From Thermoanaerobaculia bacterium (lineage in GTDB: Bacteria; Acidobacteriota; Thermoanaerobaculia; UBA5066; DATFVB01), in NCBI GenBank assembly GCA_035717485.1, contig DASTIQ010000100.1:1-36635 (forward strand): a stretch of DNA of 36,635 nucleotides, read 5' to 3'. Positions 7,435 to 15,379 of this stretch are shown here, piece by piece. Position 1 is the first letter of the stretch. Each line of letters begins with the position of its first letter. Position numbers and translations under genes: made by a program. The notes under the pieces are model-generated. The model saw only the letters and a program-made list of their open reading frames with translations. It ran no database searches and was not told the DNA's origin.

Positions 7435-8195
7435 CGGTCGACCGCCGGGCGTTCTTCGCCACCGCCGGAAAGTACCTGATCGTCACGGCGGCGACGGCGA
7501 AGGTCATCGAGACGTTCCTCGCGGGCGCGACGCCCGAGCCCGCCGCCTACGCGGCCGCCGACCACTGGTGGGCGATGGTGCTCGACATCGAGAAGTGCAT
7601 CGGGTGCGGAAACTGCGTCCGCGCGTGCAAGGCCGAGAACGACGTGCCTCTCGAGGCGGAGTACTTCCGGACCTGGGTCGAGCGGTACCACGTCCGCGGC
7701 GAAGACATGGAGCATCCGGACGTCGATTCCCCCAACGGCGGATACGACGGATTCCCGGACAAGTATCCGAAGGGCGACGGCGCCCGGACCTTCTTCGTGC
7801 CCAAGCTCTGCAACCACTGCGCGCATTCGCCGTGCGTCCAGGTGTGCCCGGTGGGAGCGACCTTCGTGTCGCCGGACGGCGTCGTCCTCGTCGACAAGTC
7901 GTACTGCCTCGGCTGCCGCTACTGCGTGCAGGCGTGCCCCTACGGATGCCGCTTCATCGATCCGCGCACCCACACGGTCGACAAGTGCAATCTCTGCTAT
8001 CACCGGATCACGAAGGGACTCCTCCCCGCGTGCGTCGAGAACTGCCCGACGGGATCGCGGATGATCGGAGACCTCCGGAACCCGAACGACCCGATCCACG
8101 CGTTCCTGCGCGAGCACAAGGTCCAGGTCCTCAAACCGCAGATGGCGACCGGCTCGAAGGCCTTCTACAACGGGCTCGACGGTTCGGTGCGATAG
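7431..8195 (+). CDS. Tat-exported 4x[4Fe-4S] ferredoxin subunit (DsrO/NrfC/PsrB-like)
   Basis: 254 residues. The N-terminus TVDRRAFFATAGKYLIVTAA is a twin-arginine signal, placing the protein in the periplasm. Cysteine motifs for four cubane clusters follow in order: CIGCGNCVRAC, CNHCAHSPCVQVCP, CLGCRYCVQACPYGC, and CNLC...CVENCPTG. This is the electron-transfer subunit of complex iron-sulfur molybdoenzymes and of Nrf/Dsr complexes, bridging an NrfD-type membrane protein and a redox partner. It overlaps the tetraheme gene by 4 nt and is followed after 9 nt by the NrfD gene. No molybdopterin or other catalytic subunit is present. Confidence 0.93.
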   Translation: MTVDRRAFFATAGKYLIVTAATAKVIETFLAGATPEPAAYAAADHWWAMVLDIEKCIGCGNCVRACKAENDVPLEAEYFRTWVERYHVRGEDMEHPDVDSPNGGYDGFPDKYPKGDGARTFFVPKLCNHCAHSPCVQVCPVGATFVSPDGVVLVDKSYCLGCRYCVQACPYGCRFIDPRTHTVDKCNLCYHRITKGLLPACVENCPTGSRMIGDLRNPNDPIHAFLREHKVQVLKPQMATGSKAFYNGLDGSVR

Positions 8196-8204
8196 GAGAC
8201 GACG

Positions 8205-9401
8205 ATGGACGCGCAGACTCTTCTCCATGCCGTCGAGGGGTTCATGTACCCGAACGAGGTGGATCTCCAGTGGAGCATCCTCATCGTCCTGTATCCGTTC
8301 ATCACGGGGCTCGTCGCGGGCGCCTTCATTCTCGCGTCGCTCGAGAGGGTGTTCAACGTCGCGGCGGTGAAGCCGACCTACCGGCTCGCGCTCCTGACGG
8401 CCCTCGCGTTCCTCCTCGTCGCCCCGCTGCCGCTCCAGCTGCACCTCGGCCACCCGGAGCGGTCGATCGAGATGTACCTCACGCCGCACACGTCGTCGGC
8501 GATGGCGATGTTCGGCTTCGTCTATCTCTGGTATCTGATGGCGGTGCTCGTCCTCGAGATCTGGCTCGACTACCGCAGGGACATCGTCCTCACGGCCCGC
8601 GAGAGCACCGGATGGAAGCGCACGCTGTATCGCGTCCTCGCCCTCGGGTCCGACAACATCTCTCCGGAATCGCTCGAGATCGACGACAAGGTCGGGCGGT
8701 TCCTGACGATCATCGGAATCCCTTCGGCGTTCCTCCTGCACGGGTACGTCGGCTTCATCTTCGGATCCGTGAAGGCGAACCCCTGGTGGTCGACGCCCCT
8801 GATGCCGGTCGTCTTCCTGTTCTCCGCGATCGTCTCGGGGATCGCGCTCGTGATGCTGATGTACATGGCGATCAGCTTCATGAAGGGACGCGTGATCGAC
8901 ATGCCTTGCGTCGACACGATCGCCCGCTACTTCTTCTACGCGTTCCTGATCGACTTCTCCCTCGAGATGCTCGACCTGATCCACCGCATCTACGAGGCGG
9001 ACGAGTCGTTCAAGAGCCTCGATTTCATGGTCCACACCCGCCTCTACGTCTCGCAGGTCGTCATGCAGATCGGGCTGGGCACGCTCGTGCCGCTCGCGAT
9101 GCTCGCGCTGACGCAGCTCGTCCGCCTGTCGGAGCCGGCGCGGAAGACGTTCTACGCGATCGCCGGAATGCTCACGCTCGTCGGCATCTTCGCGATGCGG
9201 TGGAACGTCGTGATCGGCGGCCAGCTCTTCTCGAAGAGCTTCCTCGGTTACACGACCTACAAGATGGCCTTCGCGACGCGAGAGGGGCTCCTCCCGGCGA
9301 TCGCGCTGCTGCTCCTTCCGTTCGCCATCCTCTTCGTGCTCCTCATCGTCCTCCCTCCCTGGCCCGAGGAGAAGGAAACCGCGACGTCGGAAGCCGCCTG
9401 A
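8205..9401 (+). CDS. NrfD/PsrC-family quinone-interacting membrane subunit
   Basis: 398 residues with roughly eight to ten hydrophobic helices. The start (WSILIVLYPFITGLVAGAFI) and the PLQLHLGHPERSIEMY segment after the third helix match the NrfD/PsrC/DsrP family; the LxLGxPxR element is a family hallmark. These proteins bind quinone or quinol in the inner membrane and exchange electrons with the partner ferredoxin. GGAGACGACG precedes the ATG. Third gene of the operon. The C-terminal helix (LLLLPFAILFVLLIVLPPW) is followed by a short charged tail. Confidence 0.92.
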   Translation: MDAQTLLHAVEGFMYPNEVDLQWSILIVLYPFITGLVAGAFILASLERVFNVAAVKPTYRLALLTALAFLLVAPLPLQLHLGHPERSIEMYLTPHTSSAMAMFGFVYLWYLMAVLVLEIWLDYRRDIVLTARESTGWKRTLYRVLALGSDNISPESLEIDDKVGRFLTIIGIPSAFLLHGYVGFIFGSVKANPWWSTPLMPVVFLFSAIVSGIALVMLMYMAISFMKGRVIDMPCVDTIARYFFYAFLIDFSLEMLDLIHRIYEADESFKSLDFMVHTRLYVSQVVMQIGLGTLVPLAMLALTQLVRLSEPARKTFYAIAGMLTLVGIFAMRWNVVIGGQLFSKSFLGYTTYKMAFATREGLLPAIALLLLPFAILFVLLIVLPPWPEEKETATSEAA

Positions 9402-9438
9402 GGCGGCCTCGTCCGGCGGGCCCCGGGGGTGACCGCCG

Positions 9439-11142
9439 ATGACCGAAAGATTCGGAGAGATCGAGCGGCGGCTCGACGCGCTGGAGAAAAGGATCCGGCG
9501 GATGGAAGAGCGGCTCCCGGCCGAGACGGCCGCGGCGTTTCCCGAGAGCGAGGCGGTCCCGCACCCCGCCGCGGAAACTTCGACGTTCGCGTCCGGAAGC
9601 CTGCTCGCGCTTCTCGGCCGGACCGTCCTCGCGCTCGGCGGCGGCTTCCTCATCCGCGCGCTCACGGAGAGCGGCGCGTTGTCGACGGGACTCGGCGTCG
9701 CGCTCGGGCTCGCGTACGGCGCGGGATGGCTCCTCCTGGCGCTCCGCGGCGCCGCGGCGGCCGGGCTCTTCGACGGGCTCTCCGGGATCGGAATCGCGTT
9801 TCCCCTGATCTGGGAGGCCACGACGCGGCTCAAGGTTTTCGGTCCGCGCGCGTCGATCGGGGCGGCGGCGGCGGTCTCCGCGATCGCCCTCGCGGCGGCC
9901 GCCCGGCAGGCGGGCCCGGCGCTCGCCTGGGTCGCGACGGCCGCGTCGGCTCTCCTCTTCGCCGCGCTCGCGCCGGCGGCGGGGAGGATCGATCTCGCGG
10001 CGGCGGCGCTCGTCGCTCTCGCGGCCGCGACCGGGGCGCTCGCGTATGCGCGCCGGTGGCCCGGCCCCCGATGGATCGCCGCCATCGCGGCGGATCTCGC
10101 CGTTCCGTCGCTCGCCGCCGTCGTGGCGCGGGAGGGGGGGCTGCCCGGAGCGTACCGCGGCACGTCGCCGGCGATCGCCCTCGCCGTCGCGCTCCTGCTC
10201 CCTCTCTCGACGCTCGCGCTGGTCGGCGTGCGAACGGTGTCGCGGCGGCGATCGGCGACCGTGTTCGAGTTCCTCCAATCCGCGACGGCTCTGGCCGCGG
10301 GGTTCGGCGGAGCTCTGGCGATCGCGCGTTCGGGAGTCGGGGGCGAACCCGTGATCGCCGCCGCCGCGCTGGCGTCCTCCGCCGCCTTCTACGTGGTCGC
10401 GTTCCGGTTCTTCTCCCCCGCGCGCGGGCTCGACGCCAACTTCCATCTTTCGGCGTCGCTCGGCCTGCTGATGGCCGTCTTCGGGGGGGCCGTCGCGCTT
10501 CGGCCGTTCCCGCGCGCGATCCTCTGGGGAGCGGCGGCCTCGGCGCTCGCGGCCGCGCTGGGGCGGCCCCGCCGGGAGACCGCGGCCGGTCATTGCGCCG
10601 TCTATCTGATGGCCGCCGCTTTCTGCGGCCTCTTCGGCGCGATCGTCGCCGCGTTCCTGCGCGTGCCCGAAGGGGCGGGTCTGGAATTCCGCGCGGCCGC
10701 ATGGGCGGGCCTCGCTTCGGCCGCCTTCGTCGCGGGGCTCGCATTCGCCGGCCCGGCGCGCGCCGATCCGGCTCGCCGCGCTGTCCGACTCCTCGCCGCC
10801 GCGGTCGCGGCGGGGGGCACCGGGGCGGCCGTCGTGTCCCTCCTTGCAGGCCTGACGCTGTCGGGGGCCGCCTCGCGCGGGCTTTCCACGGTCCGGATGG
10901 CCGTGCTCGCGGGGAGCGTCGTGCTGCTCGCCGCGCTCGCGCGCGGCCGGGCGCGGGATCTCCGGTACCTCGTCTACGCGGCGATCGGGATCGGGGCGGT
11001 GAAACTCGTCGTGGACGACCTTCCGAACGGCACGCCGGCCGGCCGGTTCGCGGCATTCGTGCTCTACGGGGGCGCGCTTCTCATCGCGCCCTCGCTGCTC
11101 CGGGCCGCGGATCGGCCGAAGAAATCCCTCCAGCCGGAATGA
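9439..11142 (+). CDS. DUF2339-like polytopic membrane protein
   Basis: 567 residues. The first about 30 residues form an amphipathic coiled coil (EIERRLDALEKRIRRMEERL), as in DUF2339 proteins, followed by a linker and a very long series of Ala/Leu-rich membrane helices (about 15 or more). The ending, with RDLRYLVYAAIGIGAVKLVVDDLPNG and a final helix, also fits that family, whose members are large inner-membrane proteins of unknown function. It begins 37 nt after the NrfD gene on the same strand and could be in the same transcript, but nothing ties it to electron transfer. No catalytic residues are apparent. Confidence 0.7.
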   Translation: MTERFGEIERRLDALEKRIRRMEERLPAETAAAFPESEAVPHPAAETSTFASGSLLALLGRTVLALGGGFLIRALTESGALSTGLGVALGLAYGAGWLLLALRGAAAAGLFDGLSGIGIAFPLIWEATTRLKVFGPRASIGAAAAVSAIALAAAARQAGPALAWVATAASALLFAALAPAAGRIDLAAAALVALAAATGALAYARRWPGPRWIAAIAADLAVPSLAAVVAREGGLPGAYRGTSPAIALAVALLLPLSTLALVGVRTVSRRRSATVFEFLQSATALAAGFGGALAIARSGVGGEPVIAAAALASSAAFYVVAFRFFSPARGLDANFHLSASLGLLMAVFGGAVALRPFPRAILWGAAASALAAALGRPRRETAAGHCAVYLMAAAFCGLFGAIVAAFLRVPEGAGLEFRAAAWAGLASAAFVAGLAFAGPARADPARRAVRLLAAAVAAGGTGAAVVSLLAGLTLSGAASRGLSTVRMAVLAGSVVLLAALARGRARDLRYLVYAAIGIGAVKLVVDDLPNGTPAGRFAAFVLYGGALLIAPSLLRAADRPKKSLQPE

Positions 11143-11163
11143 CGGAAACCGTCTGTTTTCAAT

Positions 11164-11182
11164 AGATTCAAGGAACGAATCT
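11164..11182. repeat. AT-rich inverted repeat
   Basis: AGATTC and GAATCT are 6-bp arms around a 7-nt loop, just after the DUF2339-like stop and in an unusually AT-rich patch. It may be an operator or leader structure for the small gene at 11251, or a weak terminator for the gene before it. A second short stem (ACCGGG...CCCGGT, 11223-11238) sits directly before that gene's ribosome-binding site. Confidence 0.3.
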
Positions 11183-11250
11183 TGCTCCTCGGAAGGGTGG
11201 GGCAATGGGGCCCCGCGTATTCACCGGGCTCGCCCGGTAAGGAGCGCAGA

Positions 11251-11460
11251 ATGGCCGACAGGAAATCGTATTCGGACCCGAGCCGCGGAACCGGTTCCCC
11301 CGAGTCCGGGACTTCGGGCGACCGTTCGCACGATCGAGACCGTGAGAAAAATCTCGGCTCTCGTCACGGCGGCGACTCTTCTTCCCAGGGAACCGGCTCG
11401 TCCGGCCGATCTTCGGATCCCGGAGAGAGCGGTTCCTCGGACATGGATCGGAAGCGCTGA
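11251..11460 (+). CDS. Small disordered Ser/Gly/Asp/Arg-rich protein
   Basis: A 69-residue hydrophilic protein with no predicted fold: it is built almost entirely of Ser, Gly, Asp, Arg, Lys and Glu, with repeated GS/SG/SSG pairs (GSPESGTSGDRS, GTGSSGRSSDPGESGSS) and no Cys, Trp or long hydrophobic run. A TAAGGAG ribosome-binding site lies eight bases before the ATG and a clear hairpin terminator follows 30 bases after the stop, so this is a self-contained transcription unit, which strengthens the call. Composition recalls small bacterial stress or desiccation hydrophilins, but no family is recognised. Confidence 0.72.
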   Translation: MADRKSYSDPSRGTGSPESGTSGDRSHDRDREKNLGSRHGGDSSSQGTGSSGRSSDPGESGSSDMDRKR

Positions 11461-11489
11461 TCGCGCGGACTCCGATACCGCCGTTATGC

Positions 11490-11518
11490 GAAGGGCCGGA
11501 GCAATCCGGCCCTTCTGT
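11490..11518 (+). terminator. Intrinsic terminator after the Ser/Gly-rich gene
   Basis: A perfect 11-bp stem, GAAGGGCCGGA-gcaa-TCCGGCCCTTC, with a 4-nt loop is followed by TGTT. The T-tract is short, but the stem is very strong and lies 30 bp after the stop codon. Confidence 0.75.
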
Positions 11519-11633
11519 TGACGGGCGCGGCGATGCATCGAACCGGATGCCTCCGCTTTCGCGCGCTCCGGCGCGATGGACGGAACAACGGCGACCCGGA
11601 GTCCATGAAGACGGTCGGGAGATCGCGGCGAAA

Positions 11634-11651
11634 GCTTCGCCAAGGCGAAGC
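11634..11651 (-). terminator. Hairpin downstream of the CuA gene
   Basis: GCTTCGCC-aa-GGCGAAGC is an 8-bp inverted repeat 15 bp past the minus-strand stop at 11667. On the minus strand it is followed by TTT, so it can act as a weak terminator for the metallophosphoesterase-CuA operon. Confidence 0.5.
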
Positions 11652-11666
11652 CGGGCGCGACGGGCC

Positions 11667-12032
11667 TCATTCCACGACGACGGCGATTTTCATGTTCCCG
11701 TGCCCCGAGCCGCAGAAACGGTCGCAGATGACGACGAAGGTTCCCGTCTCGCGGGGCGTGATCGTCACGTCGCGGGCCGCCCCCGGCTCGAACTCGGCGT
11801 CGATGCCGAGCGGCCGGGAGAAGAGTCCGTGGCGGACGTCGAGCGTCCGGAGGCGGAGGGTGACGGTCTCTCCCTTCCGGAGCCGAATCGCCGCCGGCGT
11901 GAATTCGAATCGCCGGGCGGTGACTTCGACGACCCGGGGAGCGGGAGCGTCCGCCGATGCGCGGCGAACCGACGCGGAAGCCAGGAGCGCCGCCGTCACG
12001 GCGGTGCACGAAACGAATCGGGCGATGCTCAT
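11667..12032 (-). CDS. Periplasmic CuA-type cupredoxin
   Basis: 121 residues with a signal peptide (MSIARFVSCTAVTAALLASA, then a SADA cleavage region) and a single cupredoxin domain. The C-terminus has CDRFCGSGHGNM, i.e. C103-x3-C107-x3-H111-x2-M114, the binuclear CuA loop of cytochrome oxidase subunit II and nitrous-oxide reductase; H68 in DVRHGLF is the remaining ligand. The residue between the cysteines that is usually Glu (backbone ligand) is Arg. It lacks the two membrane helices of COX2, so it is a soluble CuA electron carrier or copper-delivery protein. A GGAGGG ribosome-binding site lies upstream and the gene overlaps the metallophosphoesterase stop by 4 nt. Confidence 0.88.
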   Translation of the reverse strand: MSIARFVSCTAVTAALLASASVRRASADAPAPRVVEVTARRFEFTPAAIRLRKGETVTLRLRTLDVRHGLFSRPLGIDAEFEPGAARDVTITPRETGTFVVICDRFCGSGHGNMKIAVVVE

Positions 12033-13015
12033 GCGAATGACCCTCCTTTGAGAAGCTGCTGAATCCCCGCGGTTCCGGAAAACTCCGCCGCGGAGAGCTC
12101 GACGTCGTCGATCGAGAGCGCCCCCGGAGCGCCCGGCGCCGCGATCCGGCGGATTCCGAGGTTCGCGAACGGGCGCTCCTTCCGGAACGGAAGAGGCTTC
12201 TTCTCGGCGCCCGACTCCGGATCGGGAAACGCGAAGACCAGGGAGCGCGCGGCGTGGTGATCCGCGCGGCCGATCCGTCGGTGGTCGGCGCGGTGGATGT
12301 GCCCGTACAGCACGGTGACGTTCTCGAACCGCGCCAGGAGGTTCATCACCGCGTCGCCGTCGTCGGTGAACCACTCCCATTCCGGCTTCAGGTCGAAGAG
12401 GGGACGATGGGTGAAGACGACGATCGGCGCGGACGGGCCGAAGCGGGAGAGGTCCCTCTCGAGCCAGGCGAGCTGCTCCTTCCCGATCTCCGGTTTCCCT
12501 CTCGACACGTTGTCGAGACCGACGAAGTGGACCCCTCGGTGATCGAAGGAGTACGACGTCGGCCCGAGCGACTCCCGGAAGAGGGCGCCTCCGTCGAGCG
12601 CCGCGTCGTGCTCCCCCGGGACGCAGTGGATCGCCTGGACGGAGAGCTTCCCCGCGATTTCCCGGAACCGCTTCAGGCGGGCCGCGTGTTCCCGGCGGTC
12701 CTCCGTGTCGTGCGTCAGGTCGCCCGTGAACAGGATGAGCTCCGGCGGCTCCGGGAGCGCGTTGATCGTTTCGACCGCCCGCTCGAACGCGCGCGTGCCG
12801 AGGGGATCGGGCGGGCCCTCGAAGCCGACGTGCGTGTCCGAGAGCTGGACGAAGGAGAAGGGGCGGAGCGGCTCTCCGTTGGCCTCCCGGAGCGCCCGCG
12901 AAAGTCCGGCGCCCTCCCGGCCCGCCCCGAGGAGCGGGGCGACGCGGTAGAGCGCCCCGGCGCCGATGGAAATGCCCGCGATCTTCAGGAACGAACGGCG
13001 ATCGGTGTTCCTCAT
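12029..13015 (-). CDS. Tat-exported metallophosphoesterase
   Basis: 328 residues. The Tat signal is TDRRSFLKIAGISIGAGAL. The calcineurin-like dimetal motifs are present: D60-x-H62 (LSDTH), GD at 98-99 (FTGDLTHD), GEHD at 134-137, then FTHRP and YGHIH. In the third motif the usual Asn (GNHD) is Glu, a change seen in some exported members but worth noting because that Asn normally bridges the metals. The substrate is unknown; the family hydrolyses phosphomonoesters, diesters or nucleotides. The downstream CuA gene overlaps by 4 nt (ATGA), so the two are one operon. Confidence 0.88.
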   Translation of the reverse strand: MRNTDRRSFLKIAGISIGAGALYRVAPLLGAGREGAGLSRALREANGEPLRPFSFVQLSDTHVGFEGPPDPLGTRAFERAVETINALPEPPELILFTGDLTHDTEDRREHAARLKRFREIAGKLSVQAIHCVPGEHDAALDGGALFRESLGPTSYSFDHRGVHFVGLDNVSRGKPEIGKEQLAWLERDLSRFGPSAPIVVFTHRPLFDLKPEWEWFTDDGDAVMNLLARFENVTVLYGHIHRADHRRIGRADHHAARSLVFAFPDPESGAEKKPLPFRKERPFANLGIRRIAAPGAPGALSIDDVELSAAEFSGTAGIQQLLKGGSFA

Positions 13016-13131
13016 CCGGTTTCCCTCCGCGCATCAGACCGGCTTCGGCGGCGGTGTATTCCGTTCCGGCGGCGACGGAATAAAAGACTTCGGAGAGCGG
13101 TCTGGACGGCGGAGGGCCGGGTGTCGGCGAT

Positions 13132-13137
13132 TACAAT
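13132..13137 (+). promoter_or_regulatory. -10-like TACAAT box before the ECF sigma gene
   Basis: TACAAT lies about 38 bp upstream of the GTG at 13175. No good -35 was found at 16-18 bp, so this is a weak call. If real, transcription would begin near 13144, downstream of the alternative GTG at 13121, favouring the shorter sigma factor. The same hexamer occurs upstream of several other genes in this window. Confidence 0.35.
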
Positions 13138-13174
13138 CTCGCTCGCCGGAAACGAGCCGAAGAGCAGAACGCGC

Positions 13175-13696
13175 GTGGACGACAGCGACGACGCATCCCG
13201 TTTCGACGAGGCGGTCCTGCCGCACGTGCCGTCGGGCTACAACCTCGCCCGCTGGCTGACGAAAAACGACGACGACGCGCGCGACGTCGTGCAGGAGGCC
13301 GCGCTCCGCGCCTGGCGCTTCTTCGGGGGATTCCGGGGAGAGAACGGCCGGGCGTGGTTCCTCACGATCGTGCGGAGGACCGCGGTCACGTGGCTGTCGC
13401 GCGCGGCGCCCGAGCGCCACGCCGAGCCCTTCGACGAGGAAATCCATCCCGCCGCGGAAGAAGCTCCCGATCCGGAGCGGCTCGCGATCGGCGCCGCGTC
13501 GGCGGAACGGGTGCGAGGCGCTCTCGAGCGGCTTCCGCCCGCCCTTCGGGAAGTCGTCGTCCTGCGGGAGCAGGAGGGGCTCTCCTACAAGGAGATCGCG
13601 TCCGTCGCGGAAATCCCGATCGGCACCGTCATGTCGCGGCTCTCCCGCGCGCGGGAGCGTCTCGTGCGCGATCTCTCGGAACCGGAGGAACGCTGA
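13175..13696 (+). CDS. ECF-type RNA polymerase sigma factor
   Basis: From the GTG at 13175 this is 173 residues: a region 2 with ARWLTKNDDDARDVVQEAALRAWRFFGGF and GRAWFLTIVRRTAVTWL, then a region 4 with LPPALREVVVLREQEGLSYKEIASVAEIPIGTVMSRLSRARERL, written here as the known helix-turn-helix block. This is a standard two-domain ECF sigma. An alternative GTG at 13121 has GGAGGG upstream and would add 18 residues. It overlaps the anti-sigma gene by one base (TGATG), implying coupled translation and autoregulation. The signal sensed is unknown. Confidence 0.92.
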   Translation: MDDSDDASRFDEAVLPHVPSGYNLARWLTKNDDDARDVVQEAALRAWRFFGGFRGENGRAWFLTIVRRTAVTWLSRAAPERHAEPFDEEIHPAAEEAPDPERLAIGAASAERVRGALERLPPALREVVVLREQEGLSYKEIASVAEIPIGTVMSRLSRARERLVRDLSEPEER

Positions 13697-14427
13697 TGCC
13701 CTGCTCCGAAGGTCCGGCCACGCTCGGCGCCTGGCTCGACGGCGAGCTCGAGGCCGATCGACGCGCCGAGTTCGCCGCGCATCTCGCGACGTGCGAGACG
13801 TGCGCCGCCCGGCAACGGGTCTACGGACGGCTCGGCGCCGCCCTCCGCGATCCCGCGCTCGTTCACGTCGCTCCCGGGGGGCTCGTCCGGAGCGTCGCAT
13901 TCTCCCGGCGGCGGACGCCTCGGCGATCCGCCGTCGGGCGATGGGCGTTCCCGCTCGCCGCGGGACTCCTCCTCGGCGTCGCGGTCGCCGGCTACCGGGA
14001 GAGATCGGTCCGCGCCGACGCGCTCGCCGCGGAGCTCGCGGGGAGCCACGTGCGAGCGCTCCAGGCCGAAAAGCTGACGGACGTGCCGTCGAGCGACCGC
14101 CATACCGTCAAGCCGTGGTTCGCGGGCAAGCTCGACTTCTCGCCGCCCGTTCCGGATCTCTCCGTCGAGGGATTTCCGATCGTCGGCGGAAGGCTCGACG
14201 CGGTCGCGGGTCGGCCGGCCGCGGCGCTCGTCTATTCCCGCCGCCGCCACGTCATCGACGTGTACGTCCGGCCCGCGGAAGGGGCGCCGAAGGCGATTTC
14301 CCGCGACTGGAACGGTTTTCACTTCGCCGGCTGGAGGGAGGGGGATCTGGCGTTCTGGGCGGTCTCCGACCTCGATCGGCGCGAGCTCGACCGGTTCGTC
14401 ACCCTCTTTCGCTCCCGGGCGAGTTGA
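13696..14427 (+). CDS. Zinc-finger anti-sigma factor
   Basis: 243 residues. The N-terminus has the ZAS motif H29-x3-C33-x2-C36 in AAHLATCETC, which binds zinc and usually the cognate sigma factor. A single membrane helix follows at about 83-100 (WAFPLAAGLLLGVAVAGY), and the C-terminal about 140 residues are outside, forming a beta-rich sensor-like domain (KPWFAGKLDFSPPVPDL, ALVYSRRRHVIDVYVRP). That external part resembles other periplasmic domains of transmembrane anti-sigma factors that keep the KPWF/GKLDF element. It overlaps the sigma gene by one base; the pair is a sigma/anti-sigma switch responding to something in the envelope. Confidence 0.9.
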   Translation: MPCSEGPATLGAWLDGELEADRRAEFAAHLATCETCAARQRVYGRLGAALRDPALVHVAPGGLVRSVAFSRRRTPRRSAVGRWAFPLAAGLLLGVAVAGYRERSVRADALAAELAGSHVRALQAEKLTDVPSSDRHTVKPWFAGKLDFSPPVPDLSVEGFPIVGGRLDAVAGRPAAALVYSRRRHVIDVYVRPAEGAPKAISRDWNGFHFAGWREGDLAFWAVSDLDRRELDRFVTLFRSRAS

Positions 14428-14464
14428 TTCCGCCCCCCGTGGGCGTACCATTCGCGTCAGAAGC

Positions 14465-15274
14465 ATGCCGAAAGTCGCGGTCGATGGCGCCGATCTCGCC
14501 TACGAGATCACCGGGAGCGGGCCGCCGGTCGTCCTCGTCCACGGATCGAGCGTCGATCGAACGACGTGGGACCAGGTCGTGCCGGAGCTCTCGCCGTCGT
14601 TCCGCGTGCTCACGTACGACCGGCGCGGACACGGCCAGAGCGTTCCCACCGGATCCGGGGCCGGCATCGACATGGACGTGTCGGATCTCGCCGGTCTCCT
14701 CGGCGCGACCGGGTTCGCGCCGTGCCACGTCGTCGGGAGCTCGTTCGGGGCGCTCATCGCTCTGAGGCTCACGGCGCGCGAGCCCCGGCTCGTCCGATCC
14801 CTCGCCGTGCACGAGCCGCCGCTGATCTTCTATCTCGTGGAGGACCTGGAACAGCTGCCGGTGCTCGAGGAGCTCCTTCGGATCGGCGGCGAGATCCTCG
14901 AGCAGGTCGAGCGGGGAGACGTTCCCGGCGGCGCGCGCCGATTCGTCGACGAGCTCGCCCTCGGCTCGGGAGGATGGAAGTCTCTCTCCGAAGAGCAGAG
15001 GGAAGTCTTCATCGCGAACATCCGCTGCTGGCTCGGTGAGCGCGCCCAGCCGGCCGCGTACGATCTCGACCGCCGGGCGCTCTCCCGGTTCGAAGGACCC
15101 GTGCTGATCTCCGAGGGCGGACGGAGTCCGAAGCACCTGAAGCGGATCACCGAAAAGATCCACGCCGACGCTCTGCCGCAGGCGCGATACGAGCTCGTCG
15201 ACGCGTGGGGACACGCGCCGCAGCTGACGCATCCCAAGGAGTACGCCGCGCTGCTGCTCGATTTTCTGCGGTAG
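14465..15274 (+). CDS. Alpha/beta hydrolase
   Basis: 269 residues with the alpha/beta-hydrolase order: PPVVLVHGSS oxyanion loop (about 20-29), YDRRGHGQS, nucleophile elbow G-S-S93-F-G, and the catalytic histidine H250 in AWGHAPQLTHP; the acid lies in the segment before SPKHLKRI. There is no signal peptide, so it is cytoplasmic. The substrate cannot be predicted; related proteins are esterases, lactonases or C-C hydrolases. It follows the anti-sigma gene by 37 nt and might be part of its regulon, though a separate promoter is possible. Confidence 0.9.
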   Translation: MPKVAVDGADLAYEITGSGPPVVLVHGSSVDRTTWDQVVPELSPSFRVLTYDRRGHGQSVPTGSGAGIDMDVSDLAGLLGATGFAPCHVVGSSFGALIALRLTAREPRLVRSLAVHEPPLIFYLVEDLEQLPVLEELLRIGGEILEQVERGDVPGGARRFVDELALGSGGWKSLSEEQREVFIANIRCWLGERAQPAAYDLDRRALSRFEGPVLISEGGRSPKHLKRITEKIHADALPQARYELVDAWGHAPQLTHPKEYAALLLDFLR

Positions 15275-15379
15275 CCTTCGCGTCCGGCCGCGCCTCGGCG
15301 GCGTGCGTTCTCGTCGCGAGTGCCGATGCGGGGATCCGATTCGCTCGGAATCGACACGGCGCCGAACACGCAAAGACGA

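Noticed and set aside
7407-11205. Very long Arg/Glu-rich minus-strand frames over the cytochrome and DUF2339 genes
   Set aside because: Shadows of high-GC coding sequence: strongly Arg/Glu/Asp/His biased, no domain patterns, while the plus strand has clear families.
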